In this document: positions 63,712 through 64,000 of the stretch, piece by piece
Position numbering within the stretch: position 1 is the first letter of the stretch
Layout: each line of letters begins with the position of its first letter
IMG/VR virus record: IMGVR_UViG_3300043446_004500
Span: 1 to 64,000 of that record
Length of the DNA stretch: 64,000 bases
Reading direction: 5' to 3' (one strand)
Source of the DNA: a virus
Made by a program: the position numbers and the translations under genes
Notes under the pieces: model-generated
Told to the model about the DNA's origin: nothing
Databases searched by the model: none
The model's input: only the letters and a program-made list of their open reading frames with translations

Positions 63712-64000
63712 ATGAATAATATTTCAAAAATGTTTAAGAAATATCGAAAAGGATGCTCTTACTTTATTGAAACGGGCACATATAAAGGATATGGAATTGA
63801 CGCGGCCAAAGATGTTGGATTTGAAAAATACTATAGTGCAGAATATTTAACTTCTCTTTATAAGGAGTGTTTGGAAAAATTCAAAGATCATGATGATATA
63901 TTCCTCTATAATGGATCTTCTGAAGATTGTTTAGAATCATTTCTTGATGAAGTTGATAAAAGAAGTCTATTTTGGTTAGATGCTCACGACAGCTTTGGTA
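63712..64000 (+). CDS. Putative methyltransferase-like protein (gene cut by window end)
   Basis: 96 residues visible, starting MNNISKMFKKYRKGCSYFIETGTYKGYGIDAA and continuing to RSLFWLDAHDSFG. FIETGTYKG and FWLDAH are typical of class I SAM-dependent methyltransferase-like proteins in phage and bacterial glycan clusters. It runs past the window edge. Confidence 0.65.
   Translation, partial: MNNISKMFKKYRKGCSYFIETGTYKGYGIDAAKDVGFEKYYSAEYLTSLYKECLEKFKDHDDIFLYNGSSEDCLESFLDEVDKRSLFWLDAHDSFG

Noticed and set aside
1-64000. CRISPR array, transposon or integrase gene
   Set aside because: No direct repeat array, transposase or integrase motif was seen.

Overview
The window is part of the genome of a T4-like myovirus that most likely infects marine picocyanobacteria (Synechococcus or Prochlorococcus). 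The T4 core order is read directly: 14-15-16-17-18-19-20-21-22-23, then uvsY-uvsW-55-47-46, and 45-44-62-regA-43-uvsX-41. A cyanobacterial or marine host is suggested by a CobT/CobS-like pair, a DUF3110-like gene between 47 and 46, MazG, Hsp20, the AT-rich sequence and the tRNA set. Every gene I support is on the + strand. No psbA or other photosynthesis gene is present.

Layout. 1-17400: neck, terminase, sheath, tube, portal, prohead core, protease, scaffold and major capsid genes. 17400-23560: recombination genes, the late sigma factor gp55 and the gp46/gp47 nuclease. 23580-28540: a basic capsid-internal-type protein, then the VWA and MoxR/CobS-type AAA+ pair. 28544-40310: the replisome (clamp, clamp loader, RegA, polymerase, UvsX, helicase), with a Dam methylase and Sm-like small proteins inserted. 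40309-47790: MazG, a metallopeptidase, and a run of late basic or modular proteins and virion proteins. 47965-54910: primase and ribonucleotide reductase genes. 54910-60250: RlpA-like lytic protein, histone-like protein, eight regular tRNAs plus one irregular tRNA-like element, Dps and many micro-genes. 60258-64000: nucleotide-sugar epimerase, glycosyltransferases and methyltransferases for surface glycan modification.

The most striking content is a fractured helicase gene. gp41 is encoded in two pieces separated by about 1.26 kb. The first piece ends in an 88-residue intein N-part and the second begins with a 37-residue intein C-part, matching what I remember of the gp41-1 split intein, so the 458-residue helicase must be rebuilt by protein trans-splicing. 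The insert holds a GIY-YIG endonuclease gene followed by a late gene whose N-terminus looks like a capsid-targeting peptide. A second insert of parallel design (GIY-YIG gene, then a capsid-targeted ADP-ribosyltransferase-like gene) lies between nrdA and nrdB, and a diverged copy of the NrdA CxxC tail lies on its far side.

At least seven window proteins begin with a short MKTFQEFIAEA-type or SKEIRGLMEAY-type peptide ending in an (I/L)xE site of the kind cut by the gp21 prohead protease, which is also encoded here. They look like a set of proteins packaged in the head and possibly injected. Many late promoters (TATAAATA-type) sit in the loop or 5' arm of hairpins just upstream of genes. Read-through RNA would fold and RNA started at the late promoter would not, a timing device known from T4 and reused here for structural genes, uvsW and both endonuclease genes.
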